From positions 1 to 37,373 of the forward strand of contig JAJUHF010000015.1 in NCBI GenBank assembly GCA_029268045.1: DNA of 37,373 bases, in the 5' to 3' direction. The translations under genes and the position numbers were made by a program. This stretch comes from Anseongella ginsenosidimutans (GTDB lineage: Bacteria; Bacteroidota; Bacteroidia; Sphingobacteriales; Sphingobacteriaceae). The notes beneath the pieces were generated by a model. It worked only from the letters and a program-made list of their open reading frames with translations, was not told where the DNA came from and ran no database searches. This document shows, one piece after another, positions 17,577 to 25,483 of this stretch; the first letter of the stretch is position 1; every line of letters begins with the position of its first letter.

Positions 17577-18875
17577 TCAGCGCATGGCCAATTCTTCTTC
17601 AGGACCCTCGGGGTCCATATCCACGGGAATACCGGCCAACACCTGACGCGCAGCCGCTACCTGTCTTTCGAATGCCGGTCGTAATGAATCCGCTATTGGT
17701 TCGGCCGGCGGAAAATGTTGTTTTAAGGCATCCACCTGGTGTCCGTTTTTCCAGAAACGGTAGCAAACGTGCGGTCCGGTGGCAAGCCCCGTGCTTCCGA
17801 CATAGCCAATGACTTCACCCTGACTTACATGCTGACCGCGTTTTACGGCCCGCTTGCTCATGTGCAGGTATTGGGTGGTGTAGGTACCGTTGTGACGGAT
17901 CTTGACGTAATTTCCATTGTATTTCGAATAGGCCGATTCGGTGACAACCCCGGTTCCCGTTGCCACAATTGGGGTACCCGTGGGGGCGGCAAAATCGGTG
18001 CCCAGATGGGCTTTCCAACGTTTTTGAACCGGATGGAATCGGCTGAGCGAGTAGCGGGAGGTGATGCGGCTGTACTTCAGTGGAGCTTTCAGGAATGCCC
18101 TGCGTAGGCTTCTTCCATCTTCGTCGTAATATTCTCCCTTGCCCGCGCTATCGGCCTCGAAATAAAAGGCGCTGTATTTCTTCCCTTCATGTGAAAAGAG
18201 GGCCGAGACAATGCGGCCGGTTCCGACCGGTTCCCCTTTCACATACGACTGCTCATACTGTACCTTGAACCAGTCGCCTTGCTTGATCGCATAAAAATTA
18301 ACCACCCAGCCGTAAATTTCGGCAAACTGCATGGAGAGCGTTGGATTCGCGCCGCCCTGCCGGAAGGTTTCATAAAGCGAGCTCCGGATCATACCCGACA
18401 CCGTTTTCATCCGCGTAGTCACGGGGTGTTTCCCGGTATAGACCCGCATGGAATCCCGGAGATCGTAAACCACATAGTCGACCGGATTGGGTTGATATAC
18501 AAAATAAGCAGCCCGGGCGTTGCTATCGGCCTCCTTGGGCGTAAAAATCGCGTACGAATTTCCAGCGGCGATCTTGCGGACATCAAATACCGGTTTGGCT
18601 TTCTCAGACAGCAACGCTATTTCCGAAAGGCTGATCTGATACCGCTGCAGAATATTGGAAAGGAATTCGTTCCGGCTGACGGTCGCCTGGGTGACATGAA
18701 AAGAATCCAGGGACAACCCATATTCCCTTGGGGTAACGACTACCTCAGGTTCTTCAACAGGCTGGATCGAAGCTTCATCGGGATTGGAACGGAGGGCGGA
18801 GAACAAGATAAAACCGCCGCCAAGCAGGACTGTGAATAAAAAAATTACAAAGGGCGCGCTTCTCTTTACGTTCAT
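17577..18875 (-). CDS. M23-family peptidoglycan peptidase, membrane-anchored, with His-x-Cys motif
   Basis: From the ATG at 18875 the protein has 432 residues (the frame opens at 18899; the extra 8 residues lack signal character). An N-terminal membrane segment (APFVIFLFTVLLGGGFILF) anchors it with the bulk in the periplasm. Residues about 55-150 resemble the LysM/OapA-like region of MepM/YebA-type peptidases (NEFLSNILQRYQIS). The M23 catalytic domain has H290 and D294 in HLGTD, H338 in YLHMS, and H369-V-C371 in GPHVCYRFW. The usual final motif is HxH; the zinc-binding His is Cys here. The C-terminal ~50 residues are a charged tail. It probably cleaves peptidoglycan cross-links during growth, possibly with modified zinc binding. 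As far as I recall the Cys occurs widely in Bacteroidota homologues. Confidence 0.9.
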   Translation of the reverse strand: MNVKRSAPFVIFLFTVLLGGGFILFSALRSNPDEASIQPVEEPEVVVTPREYGLSLDSFHVTQATVSRNEFLSNILQRYQISLSEIALLSEKAKPVFDVRKIAAGNSYAIFTPKEADSNARAAYFVYQPNPVDYVVYDLRDSMRVYTGKHPVTTRMKTVSGMIRSSLYETFRQGGANPTLSMQFAEIYGWVVNFYAIKQGDWFKVQYEQSYVKGEPVGTGRIVSALFSHEGKKYSAFYFEADSAGKGEYYDEDGRSLRRAFLKAPLKYSRITSRYSLSRFHPVQKRWKAHLGTDFAAPTGTPIVATGTGVVTESAYSKYNGNYVKIRHNGTYTTQYLHMSKRAVKRGQHVSQGEVIGYVGSTGLATGPHVCYRFWKNGHQVDALKQHFPPAEPIADSLRPAFERQVAAARQVLAGIPVDMDPEGPEEELAMR

Positions 18876-19003
18876 GTTAGTTGCAGGGTTCGGTTGCAAG
18901 CTCGCTATACGATCTCCAAATTCCCCCGAATATCAGGATTTTGATCGGGAAATGACAAATTATTGTGAAAAAAAGTAAATTCCGGGGGCCGTCCTGCGAA
19001 AAA

Positions 19004-20044
19004 TCACCTCATTTTTACACGCAGTACCAGGCTGTCGGCTGTGATGTACAGGGTTTGGCGGGATTCATCCAGCGCGCAATTGGACGCCACCCCGTCTACC
19101 TTGATTTTCCCCAATAACTTCCGATCTTTCGCGAAAATCCAGATACCGCCCGGCCCGCTGGCAAAGATAGTCCCGTTGTTGCTGATTTTCAAGCCATCGG
19201 GAAGACCGGCGGCCTTGCCCACCTCCCCGGTAACGTCCAAAAGCACGCCGGGGTTGATGAGGGTATCCTGCGGATCCAGGTCAAAGGTATACCAAATCGC
19301 TTTATGCGGATCGGAGTTGGCCACTACAAGTGTTTTTTCGTCGGGCGTGAGCGCAATTCCGTTGGGACGAGTGATGGAATCAATTAGCAAGGTGACCTGT
19401 CCGTTTGCATCGGCTTTGTATACCCCCTGGAAATCGAGCTCGCGGACCGGGTCTTTTACCCCTTTTTCCAATCCGTAGGGGGGATCGGTAAAAAACACAT
19501 CGCCATTGCTTCGGAGAACGGCATCGTTCGGGCTGTTGAATTTTTTTCCCTGGAAATTATCCGCTACCGCGGTAAATTCCGGAGCAGGTTGATCCAGGGG
19601 CGTGTTCATGACCGCAAGCCGCCGGTCGCCGTGCTGACAAAGCAGCAGTTGCCCGTTGCCGGTCAGGAGCAGGCCGTTCGAGCCGGTTTCACCTCCCCGC
19701 GGCTCGCTTCCCGTATATCCCGAAGGCTTCAGGTAGGGTTCCAATCCGGCTTCCTCCGACCACTTGTAAACCGTGTTTTCGGGTACATCCGAAAACAGAA
19801 GCATTTGTTCCTGTTCCACCCAAACCGGGCCTTCGCTCCAATTGAATCCCGTGGCAATGACTTCCACTGCGGCATCCGTATTTAAAATGGAATCCAGGCC
19901 GGAGTCCAGGCGTTCAATGCTGCCGGCGGTATGGACGGCAGGATTTTGATGGGTTTGGCGGGTCCCCATGCATCCTTCCAGCGTGAAGACTCCCAAGACT
20001 CCCAGGATTAAAAAGACAATTTCCCTACGGACGTTCGTGTGCAT
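19004..20044 (-). CDS. SMP-30/gluconolactonase-family lipoprotein
   Basis: This is a six-bladed beta-propeller of about 346 residues, probably a lactonase hydrolysing sugar lactones outside the cytoplasm. The signal ends in FTLEGC; Glu at the -2 position of the lipobox is unusual but Bacteroidota tolerate variation. Propeller and metal-site motifs are GFNWSEGPVWVEQ (Glu ligand), FNSPNDAVLRSNGDVFFTDPPYGL (Asn), RPNGIALTPDEKTLVVANSDP (Asn) and GLPDGLKISNNGTIFASGPGGIWIF (Asp). All four candidate ligands are present. The ATG at 20056 is an alternative start; 20044 leaves a more realistic leader after the -7 box at 20069-20076. It is divergent from the serine hydrolase gene. The family is clear; the true lactone is unknown. 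Confidence 0.92.
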   Translation of the reverse strand: MHTNVRREIVFLILGVLGVFTLEGCMGTRQTHQNPAVHTAGSIERLDSGLDSILNTDAAVEVIATGFNWSEGPVWVEQEQMLLFSDVPENTVYKWSEEAGLEPYLKPSGYTGSEPRGGETGSNGLLLTGNGQLLLCQHGDRRLAVMNTPLDQPAPEFTAVADNFQGKKFNSPNDAVLRSNGDVFFTDPPYGLEKGVKDPVRELDFQGVYKADANGQVTLLIDSITRPNGIALTPDEKTLVVANSDPHKAIWYTFDLDPQDTLINPGVLLDVTGEVGKAAGLPDGLKISNNGTIFASGPGGIWIFAKDRKLLGKIKVDGVASNCALDESRQTLYITADSLVLRVKMR

Positions 20045-20068
20045 GGCTTTTTGCATTGGTTATTGAAC

Positions 20069-20076
20069 GAAAGATA
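20069..20076 (-). promoter_or_regulatory. Candidate -7 box for the gluconolactonase-like gene
   Basis: On the minus strand this reads TATCTTTC, seven of eight matches to TAnnTTTG, 24 bases before the ATG at 20044. The divergent serine hydrolase gene starts at 20131, so this short gap must carry both promoters. No good plus-strand -7 box is visible in it. Confidence 0.4.
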
Positions 20077-20130
20077 GGATATTTTGCTGATATTCGTGGT
20101 TGCGATACTAAACTGACCAATGTATAGGAG

Positions 20131-21837
20131 ATGAAAAATTACGTTCTATTCTTTATCGTTTTTGTTATTGGCTGGCTGGATCCCGCCGGAACGGTCTATG
20201 CCCAGCATGCTTCCGGCAAAATTCCAGCGGACGCTGCGGCGAAGGTCGACGCGCTCTTCAGCGGGATTGACAAGGAGAGGGACCCCGGAGCGGCCGTATT
20301 GGTGGTGCGCAACCAGCAGGTACTGCTCAAACGCTGTTATGGTCTGGCAAACGTGGAACACCGTGTACCGGTTACTCCTTCGACTGTTTTTGATATTGCG
20401 TCCCTGTCCAAGCAATTCGCCGGGATGGCCATTGCCATGCTGGAGGAGGAGGGGAAGCTTTCCCTGCAGGACGAGGTCCAAAAGTATATTCCCGAGTTTC
20501 CGGACTTCGGAAAACCGGTAACCATCGGACACCTGGTTCATCACACCGCCGGTCTTCGCGACTGGCCGGCTACCCTGGCGCTGGCAGGCTGGCGCATGGA
20601 CGATGTCATCAGTTTAGAACAGATCCTGAATATGGCCTTCCATCAGCAGGACCTGAATTTTGAACCGGGAGCGGAATACAGTTACTCAAATACGGGCTAC
20701 AACCTGCTGGCTGAAATCGTGCAGCGCGTCAGTGGCGACTCGTTCCGGGAGTGGACCGATAAGCATATTTTCAAGCCGCTCGGGATGAATAATAGCCATT
20801 TCCAGGATAATCACAGCGAAGTGGTCCCCCATAAGGCCTATGGGTATTCGCGGGCCGGAAGAGGGGTTTATCAGGCCATACCCAATGGGTTGACCGCCCT
20901 GGGTTCAAGTTCCCTGTTTACCAGCATCGACGACCTGGCCAAATGGGTCATTAATTTCGAAACCCACCGGGTAGGGGGAAAAGCCGTGTGGGATCGGATG
21001 CTCCAACGGGGGAAGCTGAATAACGGCAAGCGCATTTCCTATGCCTATGGACTTGTCGTGGGGACCCATCGAGGCCTGAGAACGGTCAATCATAGCGGAG
21101 GCTGGGCCGGTTTCAATACCTTCTTACTTCACTACCCTGAACAGAATTTTTCGGTGGTGGTGCTGAAAAACCACAATTGGGGAGACGTATCAAAGGTAGC
21201 CCACGACATTGCCGGCATTTACCTGGAGGAGGAGATGAAACCGGAACGCCCTTCGGCAGACGCGGAAGAAGCGGCCGATCCGGAGGAAGTGACCGTGCCG
21301 GAGAAATTATTGGCCAGCTATGCAGGCACTTACCGGCTCGGTCCGGCGTGGTATATTACCGTGGACCGGGAGGGAAGCCGGCTCACCTCCCAAGCGACCG
21401 GCGAGTCGGCGGTGCCGATGGTTCCCCTTTCCGACTCCTCCTTCCGTGTACCGGCATACAATGCGTCCATTTCCTTTATCCGTGATCCGGGCGGACAGGT
21501 TACCGGATTCCGTTACCGCGGGATGACCTGCCCCCGGGTGGAACGTGTCACCCTCCCGGAGGGATCGTCCCTGAACGAGTTTACCGGCGTTTTTAAAAGC
21601 GGGGAATTAGGGACTGAATACCAGCTGGTGCTGGAGGATGGGGAATTAAAGGCCAAACACCCCCGCCACGGCAGCATTCAGCTGATACCGGCCTGGAAAG
21701 ACGAGTTCCGGGGCTCGGCCTGGTTTATGCACACGATTGAGTTCAGTCGCGACGCGAACGGGCAAATCAACGGTTTTTCCGTCTCACAGACCAGAAGCAG
21801 GAAGCAGCGTTTCATCCGGCAGGGAGGCTTGAAATAA
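20131..21837 (+). CDS. Exported serine hydrolase, beta-lactamase (class C)/esterase fold
   Basis: This 568-residue protein has a signal peptide (about 1-25, ending VYAQH). The catalytic domain (about 35-380) contains the nucleophile motif S91-L-S-K94, the Y185-S-N triad in YSYSNTGYNLLAEI and H321-S-G in NHSGGWAGF. These are the three active-site motifs of class C beta-lactamases, DD-peptidases and related esterases. The C-terminal ~170 residues (after VPEKLLASYAGTYRL) form the beta-barrel typical of the DUF3471-type tail of these proteins. Most relatives are esterases or D-amino-peptide hydrolases rather than antibiotic-resistance enzymes. A good Shine-Dalgarno-like TAGGAG sits directly before the ATG, unusual for this phylum. 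The DUF1080 gene follows 36 bases later. Confidence 0.93.
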   Translation: MKNYVLFFIVFVIGWLDPAGTVYAQHASGKIPADAAAKVDALFSGIDKERDPGAAVLVVRNQQVLLKRCYGLANVEHRVPVTPSTVFDIASLSKQFAGMAIAMLEEEGKLSLQDEVQKYIPEFPDFGKPVTIGHLVHHTAGLRDWPATLALAGWRMDDVISLEQILNMAFHQQDLNFEPGAEYSYSNTGYNLLAEIVQRVSGDSFREWTDKHIFKPLGMNNSHFQDNHSEVVPHKAYGYSRAGRGVYQAIPNGLTALGSSSLFTSIDDLAKWVINFETHRVGGKAVWDRMLQRGKLNNGKRISYAYGLVVGTHRGLRTVNHSGGWAGFNTFLLHYPEQNFSVVVLKNHNWGDVSKVAHDIAGIYLEEEMKPERPSADAEEAADPEEVTVPEKLLASYAGTYRLGPAWYITVDREGSRLTSQATGESAVPMVPLSDSSFRVPAYNASISFIRDPGGQVTGFRYRGMTCPRVERVTLPEGSSLNEFTGVFKSGELGTEYQLVLEDGELKAKHPRHGSIQLIPAWKDEFRGSAWFMHTIEFSRDANGQINGFSVSQTRSRKQRFIRQGGLK

Positions 21838-21843
21838 GTTTTA

Positions 21844-21851
21844 TATATTTA
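21844..21851 (+). promoter_or_regulatory. Possible -7 box of the DUF1080 gene
   Basis: TATATTTA matches TAnnTTTG at seven of eight positions and lies 22 bases before the ATG at 21874. The only TTG upstream (21829-21831) is too close for a normal -33. The gene could equally be read through from the serine hydrolase. Confidence 0.35.
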
Positions 21852-21873
21852 CGGGATCATAAATTGAATACAG

Positions 21874-22536
21874 ATGAAACTATTCTTAAGCCTATTCGCC
21901 ACGGCGGCCATTCTGGCTTCCTGTGCCACGAGTTCCAGTAAAAACAACGCGGAGAACGACGCGGAAACTTCGGGCGAATGGATCAGTCTCTTCGACGGGG
22001 AAACCCTAGACGGCTGGAAAGCGGGTGAAAACCCGTCAACCTTTAGTGTCGAAGACGGCGCCATCAAGGTAGCGGGTCCCCGCGCCCATCTTTTCTACCA
22101 GGGTCCGGTCATGAACCACGATTTTAAAAATTTCGAATTCAAGGCCCGTGTAATGACTACGCCGGGATCGAACTCCGGGATTTATTTTCATACCGCCTAC
22201 CAGGACGAAGGCTGGCCATCCAAAGGCTATGAGGTTCAAGTGAACAATTCACACACCGACTGGCGCAGAACGGGAAGCCTTTATGGGATCGATGACGTAA
22301 AGGAGGTGCATGTTCAGGACAACGAATGGTATACTGAACATATTATCGTCCGCGACAAGCACATTGTGGTAAAGATCAATGACCTGACGGTGGTTGACTA
22401 CATTGAGCCCGACAGCGTGGCGGAAGTGACGGATCTGAATGGACGACGTATTTCCAGCGGTACCTTCGCCCTGCAGGGTCACGACCCTGAAAGCGTGGTC
22501 TATTTCAAAGACATCCAGGTAAAACCGCTGGACTAA
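21874..22536 (+). CDS. DUF1080 (3-keto-disaccharide hydrolase-type) lipoprotein
   Basis: This 220-residue protein has a lipobox LASC with Cys at about residue 17, then a Ser/Asn/Glu linker and one DUF1080 concanavalin-like beta-sandwich. Family marks are WISLFDGETLDGWKAG (about 36-51), NFEFKARVMTTPGSNSGIYFHT (about 88-109), GYEVQVNNSH, NEWYTEHIIVRDKHIVVKINDLTVVDY and GTFALQGHDPESVVYFKDIQVKPL at the end. Some members hydrolyse 3-keto-glucosides made by oxidoreductases; others act as binding modules. Length is normal for a single-domain member. The stop lies 3 bases from the stop of the convergent DUF4251 gene, so transcripts of both probably overlap. Confidence 0.92.
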   Translation: MKLFLSLFATAAILASCATSSSKNNAENDAETSGEWISLFDGETLDGWKAGENPSTFSVEDGAIKVAGPRAHLFYQGPVMNHDFKNFEFKARVMTTPGSNSGIYFHTAYQDEGWPSKGYEVQVNNSHTDWRRTGSLYGIDDVKEVHVQDNEWYTEHIIVRDKHIVVKINDLTVVDYIEPDSVAEVTDLNGRRISSGTFALQGHDPESVVYFKDIQVKPLD

Positions 22537-22539
22537 GGT

Positions 22540-23034
22540 TTAATTGTCCCGCGGTTCCTTTGCTTCGATGTATCCATTGAAGGAAATGGATTGCCGCCGA
22601 TCACTGTTCACCCGCAGCGAGGCCGACCCGTTCTCGGAAACCGTAAGGAAAAGCTGACGGACATCTTCCACGTCATTGGGCGTGATCCGGATGTCCCAGC
22701 CTCCTTTCCGGCGCTCCTTCACGGTGTATTCAAAATCCGTGGACTCAAAATCAATGCCGCCTCCCGAAAGATTGGATGGAGCCCGGTACGCCCGTCCAAA
22801 GTAGGGCAGGTAGGCGCTGATAAGCTCATCGGAAACCTTCATGTCGTAAGAACTGGTCAGGTACCGGCTCCCGCCGGTCATGGGCAAGGCCATTTGGGCT
22901 TTGAAAACAAATTGCCCGTCTTCGACCAGTGTCTCCACCGCGCTTTTGTCCATATTTTGCGCCTGCGACGGGAAGCCAGCGGCAACGATCCACAGTGCAC
23001 AAAACCCGACTTTTAAACTTTGAACTATTTTCAT
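22540..23034 (-). CDS. DUF4251 domain protein, exported
   Basis: From the ATG at 23034 the protein has 164 residues: a signal peptide (MKIVQSLKVGFCALWIVAAG..SQAQ), then a DUF4251 domain. Recognisable parts are LVEDGQFVFKAQMALPMTGG, YDMKVSDELISAYLPYFGRAYRAP, STDFEYTVKERRKGGWDIRI and QLFLTVSENGSASLRVNSDRRQSISFNGYIE. The frame is open to 23058, but those 8 residues add nothing signal-like. The family is restricted to Bacteroidota, periplasmic or outer membrane associated, and has no assigned function. A pair of CCAATTGG palindromes lies 37-71 bases upstream, and an XRE-type gene on the same strand precedes it, suggesting repressor control. Confidence 0.88.
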   Translation of the reverse strand: MKIVQSLKVGFCALWIVAAGFPSQAQNMDKSAVETLVEDGQFVFKAQMALPMTGGSRYLTSSYDMKVSDELISAYLPYFGRAYRAPSNLSGGGIDFESTDFEYTVKERRKGGWDIRITPNDVEDVRQLFLTVSENGSASLRVNSDRRQSISFNGYIEAKEPRDN

Positions 23035-23070
23035 TCCGCTTGATCTTGATGAACACAAATGGCAAACCGC

Positions 23071-23105
23071 CCAATTGGAAGCAGTATTTAAAACAACCCA
23101 ATTGG
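23071..23105. promoter_or_regulatory. Twin CCAATTGG palindromes, candidate operator
   Basis: The perfect 8-base palindrome CCAATTGG occurs at 23071-23078 and 23098-23105, each preceded by one more C, with start-to-start spacing of 27 bases. Both lie in the short gap between the XRE-like gene (stop at 23128) and the DUF4251 start (23034). Position and symmetry fit an operator for a dimeric HTH protein. Confidence 0.45.
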
Positions 23106-23127
23106 TAAAAGAGTTTGGATCAGGCAG

Positions 23128-23343
23128 TTAATTCTTCGTGGGCACCAATAGTTCGCGAACATCGATGTCCAGGGCCTGTGCAATTTCAAAAAGAGTTTCT
23201 ACGGTGGGTTGCATGCTATTCGTACACCACTTGGAGACCGTTGTTTTGTTCATCCCCATCTTTTCTGCAAGCCAGAGGTTGGTTTTCCCTTTTTCGGCCA
23301 ATACTGCTTTAATCCGGTTGAAAGCAGGTTTTTTTTTGCTCAT
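23128..23343 (-). CDS. XRE-family HTH transcriptional regulator
   Basis: This 71-residue cytoplasmic protein is a single Cro/C1-type HTH domain with no other module. FNRIKAVLAEKGKTN is helix 1, LWLAEKMGMN helix 2, KTTVSKWCTN the recognition helix, PTVETLFEIAQALDIDVRELL helices 4 and 5. The polypeptide ends right after the domain (VPTKN). Length and motif order are those of minimal XRE repressors seen next to toxin-antitoxin, phage or stress genes. It is divergent from the HEPN gene across an AT-rich 146-base gap and lies upstream of DUF4251 on the same strand, so either neighbour could be its target. A weak -7 box, TATTCTTG on the minus strand, is at 23349-23356. Confidence 0.93.
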   Translation of the reverse strand: MSKKKPAFNRIKAVLAEKGKTNLWLAEKMGMNKTTVSKWCTNSMQPTVETLFEIAQALDIDVRELLVPTKN

Positions 23344-23489
23344 CTCCGCAAGAATAAATCTTACTCCAATATACCTAAAATTGTTTTAAAAAATTATCAG
23401 ACCGCTAAATTTTATCTTTTCTGGTTGCGTATAAGACAATTTTATTTTATTTTTACATCAACAAAACCAGCCAATCAAAACTTGTCACG
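23344..23489. other. AT-rich divergent gap between XRE and HEPN genes
   Basis: These 146 bases are visibly richer in A and T than anything nearby, with runs such as TTTTAAAAAATTA and TTTTATTTTATTTTTAC. They must hold the promoters of both divergent genes. TATCTTTT (plus strand, near 23413) is a seven-of-eight -7 match for the HEPN gene. No clear palindrome or repeat was found. Confidence 0.5.
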
Positions 23490-24362
23490 ATGTATCAAAC
23501 ATTCAATCATCTACCTGATTTGAATCAGCAGGAGCAGCTGAATCACCTTGCCCGGATCATTACCGATTTCCTGGATGTAAATGCGATTATCTATATCGGA
23601 AGCCTGACAACGACGACGGTTATAAAAAGTTGTTTCGTCCATGGGGGCATGGAAGGCAGATACCGGTATGAGTACAACCTGCTTGTTATTCCGCGATCCG
23701 GCGAAACGAGGGAAGATTACGAGCTTCAGGACCTGATCGAAAGCCGTTGCCGCTCGTTTGCCCGGGTCAATGCGACCGTGCGCGGTTCGGAAGCGATCCT
23801 GGACTTGTTCCGGAAAGGGTGCGACTTCTTCGGGACGGTTTTCCATTCCGGTTGCCTGCTTTACCGAAGCGACCAATGGGTCATTCCTTCGGCGCCCGAA
23901 CAGCCGGAAGACCGGGCGATGAAGGCTGGCCAGGATTGGGACCTGTTTTACGGCGATGCTTCCGGATTTTTGGCAGGGGCGGAATTTTATGCAGGTACCG
24001 GTGCACTCCGGCACGCCGTATTTTTATTGCATCAAGCGGCGGAAAGGATCTGTTCAGCCATGATCCGGGTCTTTACCGGACTCCATACGAGCACGCATAA
24101 CCTGAGCAAGCTGTTGCAGTACACCCGGCTTTTCAGCATGGAGCCTTCAGCGATCTTCCCAAGGAATACGCCGGAAGAAATCCGATTGTACAATCTGCTT
24201 TTCAAGGGATACTCCGATGCGCGTTACCGTCAAAGTTACCGGATCAATGAAAATGAGCTGCATATATTGATCGATCGGATCCGGCAGCTGCTTCAGATTG
24301 CCCAGCGGCTCTGTACCGGCCAACTCAAACGATATAAGCTCCCCGCCCAGGTAACAGGTTAA
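23490..24362 (+). CDS. HEPN-domain protein with degenerate nucleotidyltransferase-like N-terminus
   Basis: This 290-residue cytoplasmic protein has two parts. Residues about 15-75 resemble a minimal nucleotidyltransferase: IIYIGSL keeps the Gly-Ser of the GS motif, but the catalytic DxD strand (normally SDFDILV) reads YEYNLLVI, so both carboxylates appear lost. Residues about 150-280 are an HEPN domain of the kind fused to NTases in Bacteroidota: AVFLLHQAAERICSAMIRVFTGLHTSTHNLSKLLQY and later LLFKGYSDARYRQSYRI. An R-x6-H spacing (RINENELH) near the end could be an RNase-type motif but is not convincing. Known relatives act in RNA/nucleotide metabolism or toxin-antitoxin pairs. It diverges from an XRE gene and ends 4 bases from the convergent amidohydrolase stop. 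Confidence 0.8.
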   Translation: MYQTFNHLPDLNQQEQLNHLARIITDFLDVNAIIYIGSLTTTTVIKSCFVHGGMEGRYRYEYNLLVIPRSGETREDYELQDLIESRCRSFARVNATVRGSEAILDLFRKGCDFFGTVFHSGCLLYRSDQWVIPSAPEQPEDRAMKAGQDWDLFYGDASGFLAGAEFYAGTGALRHAVFLLHQAAERICSAMIRVFTGLHTSTHNLSKLLQYTRLFSMEPSAIFPRNTPEEIRLYNLLFKGYSDARYRQSYRINENELHILIDRIRQLLQIAQRLCTGQLKRYKLPAQVTG

Positions 24363-24366
24363 GGCA

Positions 24367-25479
24367 CTATTCCGGGAACAGGCTTCTGTCCAACGAGGGA
24401 ATCGCCCGGAGCGCGTTCCGGTAATAGATCTTTTCCAGGATCGGTTTCTCCAGCCCGAGCCCGTACATGCGCCAGAAGGCATGGTATTTTTTATGATACG
24501 GAAAATACTCATCCTCGGTTTCCAGTACCCGGAAATAGGTTGCGTATTCCTCCGGAACCCAACTGTCTTTCCCGAAGAGGATGCGATCCTGGTTTTTTAT
24601 AAAAAATTGCCTGGCCATGCGGGGTTGCCGACCCAGTTCGGCGATTACCGCTCCGAATTCGATCATCACATTGGGCATGGCAGCCAGCAAACTGTCCAGC
24701 TTGTTCAGGTCATTGGCAAACCACCCGAAATGAGCGGCAATGAAGGTCGTATTGGGGTGCTTTTTGAACATGCGGTGCTGTTCTGCTATCAATTGTTCCC
24801 AGGGCGCCGGGTCGTCGGGGCCCCGTTTCCTGCGGGAATGGATCAGCAATTCCAGCCAGCGTTCATTCTGCTGATCGGCATCCTGCCAGAAAGGCGCGGG
24901 ATCGGCTGTGTGGATCAGCACAGGTATGTTCAGTTCCCCGCATTTTTCCCAGATGGCTTCCAGCCGGGGGTCGTCAACCGCGACACGCTGCCCGTCCCGG
25001 TCCCTGACGGAAAAGCCCAGGTTTTTAAAGATTTTCAGCCCCGCGGCGCCATTCCGGACGTCTTCCTCCAATTGTTTTACCGTGTTTTCCGTCCAGTCGT
25101 CTTCCCCGATCCCGTTGAAATCGATATTGGCGAACACCAGAAACCGGCCCGGATAACGGGCTTTAACCGTGCTGACCATCTGTTTCAGGCTTTGGCCGCT
25201 ACCGCCGCTCAGATTCACCATCACCCGCATGTTCAAGGTGTCCATGGCCCGGATCAGTTCGTCCAGCCGGTCGGCATTCATGTTCCGTTGATGGCTGTGC
25301 ACATCCACAAAGGGGAGGGCTGCGCGGGTTCTGGGGTGTTCCGGCACCACCAGGGTGGAAATGGGATCGTATGTTTCGAAGTCGATGCGTATCTGTCCGT
25401 TAACCGGTCCTGCCGGAAGCAGGCAGACCACAAGTAGTCCACAGACGGCGGCAAGGGAGCGCGCGTTTTTTGTTACCAT
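24367..25479 (-). CDS. Exported amidohydrolase-superfamily (amidohydro-rel, ACMSD-like) enzyme
   Basis: This 370-residue TIM-barrel metal hydrolase has a signal peptide (about 1-28, LLVVCLLPAGPVNG). Metal-site candidates are H61-S-H63 (FVDVHSHQRN), H190 (PVLIHTADP), H250 (FIAAHFGW) and D305 (LFGKDSW). K149 in AGLKIFKNLG may be structural or a carbamylated bridge. The pattern is that of the amidohydrolase-2 group, whose members hydrolyse lactones or amides or decarboxylate. It is the last gene of the SusC-SusD-FGE operon, 4 bases after the FGE stop, and should act in the periplasm on the product of that system. Superfamily is clear; reaction is unknown. Confidence 0.9.
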   Translation of the reverse strand: MVTKNARSLAAVCGLLVVCLLPAGPVNGQIRIDFETYDPISTLVVPEHPRTRAALPFVDVHSHQRNMNADRLDELIRAMDTLNMRVMVNLSGGSGQSLKQMVSTVKARYPGRFLVFANIDFNGIGEDDWTENTVKQLEEDVRNGAAGLKIFKNLGFSVRDRDGQRVAVDDPRLEAIWEKCGELNIPVLIHTADPAPFWQDADQQNERWLELLIHSRRKRGPDDPAPWEQLIAEQHRMFKKHPNTTFIAAHFGWFANDLNKLDSLLAAMPNVMIEFGAVIAELGRQPRMARQFFIKNQDRILFGKDSWVPEEYATYFRVLETEDEYFPYHKKYHAFWRMYGLGLEKPILEKIYYRNALRAIPSLDRSLFPE

Positions 25480-25483
25480 CGGA

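Noticed and set aside
24481-25437. Open plus-strand frame of 318 codons opposite the amidohydrolase
   Set aside because: The product has no recognisable domain, while the minus-strand product has a signal peptide and all metal ligands.
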